Below are positions 63,229-64,000 of a stretch of 64,000 nucleotides of DNA, piece after piece (the first letter of the stretch is position 1; the number at the start of each line of letters is the position of its first letter). A model generated the notes under the pieces. That model worked only from the letters and a program-made list of their open reading frames with translations. It was not told the DNA's origin and did no database searches. Source of the DNA: Streptohalobacillus salinus (GTDB taxonomy: Bacteria; Bacillota; Bacilli; Bacillales; Amphibacillaceae); assembly GCF_003201605.1 (NCBI RefSeq), contig NZ_QJJR01000002.1:217804-281803 (forward strand), read 5' to 3'. A program made the translations under genes and the position numbers.

Positions 63229-64000
63229 TTACTTTGGTAATATCACACGAAACGTCGTCCCTTTTCCAAGTTCACTCATTACTTCTATTTCCCCTGAATG
63301 GGCAACGACAATTGCTTTAGCGATAGTTAAACCTAATCCAGTTCCACCAGTTTTTCTATTTCTAGCACGGTCAACCCGGTAAAACCGGTTAAAAATTTGC
63401 GTTCGATCTTCTTCAGGTATTCCCTCTCCATAATCAGTAACAGTAATTATAAGTTGTTGATCTTGTTCTGTTAATGTGAGATCAATTTGATTCTCGCTAT
63501 ACTTCCTTGCATTATCTAACAAGATATAAATGAGTTGGTTTAATTGAGATTCATCAGCTGGATAGAAAACTTCTGCTTGGTAATAATTAAAATTCACAGT
63601 ACGTTCAAAAGCCATCGAAATTGATCGAATCGCTGACTTAATTAATCCGACAAGTTCTACTTTCGCGACAGTCATACCTTCTTTTCGCTCTAGTGTTGAT
63701 AAAAGTAACATTTGACGAATTAAGTGATCCATGCGATCCGTTTCGCTGTTGATGGTAGCTAATCCCTCTTCTAGCACCTCTGGCTTCTCTTTACCTTGAC
63801 GTTCAACAAGACGTGCATAGCTTTTTATGACCGCAAGCGGCGTTTTGAGTTCATGTGATGCATTTGATACAAACTGTTGTTGCTGTTCAAACATTGTCTG
63901 AAGTCGTGCATTCATCGTGTTATAACGAGCCACGAGTTGTCCAATTTCGTCGTTTTGATGTTTCAGCTTAACCGATTTCCATTCACCATTTCTTTGATTG
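63229..64000 (-). CDS. Sensor histidine kinase, N-terminal part outside the window
   Basis: The frame is open to base 64000, so only the C-terminal 256 residues are seen. They begin inside a HAMP domain (KLKHQNDEIGQLVARYNTMN). The dimerisation/phosphoacceptor domain follows (FVSNASHELKTPLAVIKSYA, the phosphorylated His in SHELKTP), then the ATPase domain with the N-box LLDNARKYSEN, DYGEGIPEED (G1), FNRFYRVD (F-box) and GTGLGLTIAKAI (G2). It is an OmpR/EnvZ-class kinase, perhaps YkoH-like because of the adjacent PepSY gene. The response regulator would be expected upstream, beyond the edge. Very confident of family; stimulus unknown. Confidence 0.97.
   Translation of the reverse strand, partial: NQRNGEWKSVKLKHQNDEIGQLVARYNTMNARLQTMFEQQQQFVSNASHELKTPLAVIKSYARLVERQGKEKPEVLEEGLATINSETDRMDHLIRQMLLLSTLERKEGMTVAKVELVGLIKSAIRSISMAFERTVNFNYYQAEVFYPADESQLNQLIYILLDNARKYSENQIDLTLTEQDQQLIITVTDYGEGIPEEDRTQIFNRFYRVDRARNRKTGGTGLGLTIAKAIVVAHSGEIEVMSELGKGTTFRVILPK

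Overview
The window looks like the chromosome of a low-GC Gram-positive bacterium of the family Bacillaceae. Most genes have close Bacillus subtilis counterparts and often the same neighbours: pdhABCD - ykyA - def - rpoY - rnjA - ktrC, then mscS (ykuT) - dapL - dapH - cbpB (ykuL) - ykyB - patA. Shine-Dalgarno sites are strong, promoters fit the sigma-A consensus, and TTG starts are common. Operators resembling those of Rex, CodY, AhrC/ArgR and CcpA can be read by eye. A facultatively anaerobic relative such as Amphibacillus or Halolactibacillus would fit, but the species cannot be fixed from the sequence. I found no rRNA, tRNA, CRISPR array, prophage or insertion sequence.

Layout. 1-460: 5' part of a polysaccharide-deacetylase lipoprotein. 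511-5901: pyruvate dehydrogenase operon (minus strand) with a long upstream region holding a Rex-like site. 6301-7002: YkyA lipoprotein. 7239-10039: def, then a 25-codon basic peptide, RNA polymerase epsilon and RNase J1. 10057-14653: KtrC, a heterodimeric ABC exporter and the MscS promoter. 14688-19947: MscS, the acetylated diaminopimelate branch of lysine synthesis (dapL, dapH, patA), the CBS protein CbpB and YkyB. 20058-24462: a five-gene envelope operon (signal peptidase I, zinc-ribbon membrane protein, anchored trypsin-like protease, lipoprotein, nitroreductase). 24470-26250: a quinone-oxidoreductase-like enzyme and two small hypothetical genes. 26397-36605: ilvD - T-box - ilvBHC - leuABCD. 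36637-37680: lactonase.

37757-41667: an autoregulated GntR - ABC ATPase - permease - ECF sigma operon. 41791-46904: an esterase, a MoxR/DUF58/TgpA-like trio and small membrane proteins. 46916-51602: a polar amino-acid ABC importer with an ARG box, an M20 amidohydrolase, a Cys-rich protein and a HAD phosphatase. 51906-52589: a DUF1659/DUF2922/YvrJ cassette. 52736-56422: metA and a sulfonate/taurine-type ABC importer. 56451-60358: two GH13 alpha-glucosidases and rlmN. 61667-62067: a cold-shock gene with a structured leader. 62080-64000: a PepSY protein with an acidic tail and a truncated sensor kinase.

How the genes work together. The central theme is pyruvate and branched-chain amino-acid metabolism: PDH makes acetyl-CoA and LeuA consumes it, while IlvB draws on pyruvate. 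Expression appears to be tuned to redox state (Rex), nutrient state (CodY) and tRNA charging (T-box). KtrC and CbpB both belong to families that bind cyclic di-AMP. The least understood parts are the ECF/GntR/ABC operon, the protease/zinc-ribbon envelope operon, the TgpA-like protein without a transglutaminase core, the small basic peptide in front of rpoY-rnjA and the DUF1659/DUF2922/YvrJ cassette. Most of the rest is ordinary housekeeping. All functional calls rest on reading motifs and remembered family features; no database search was run.
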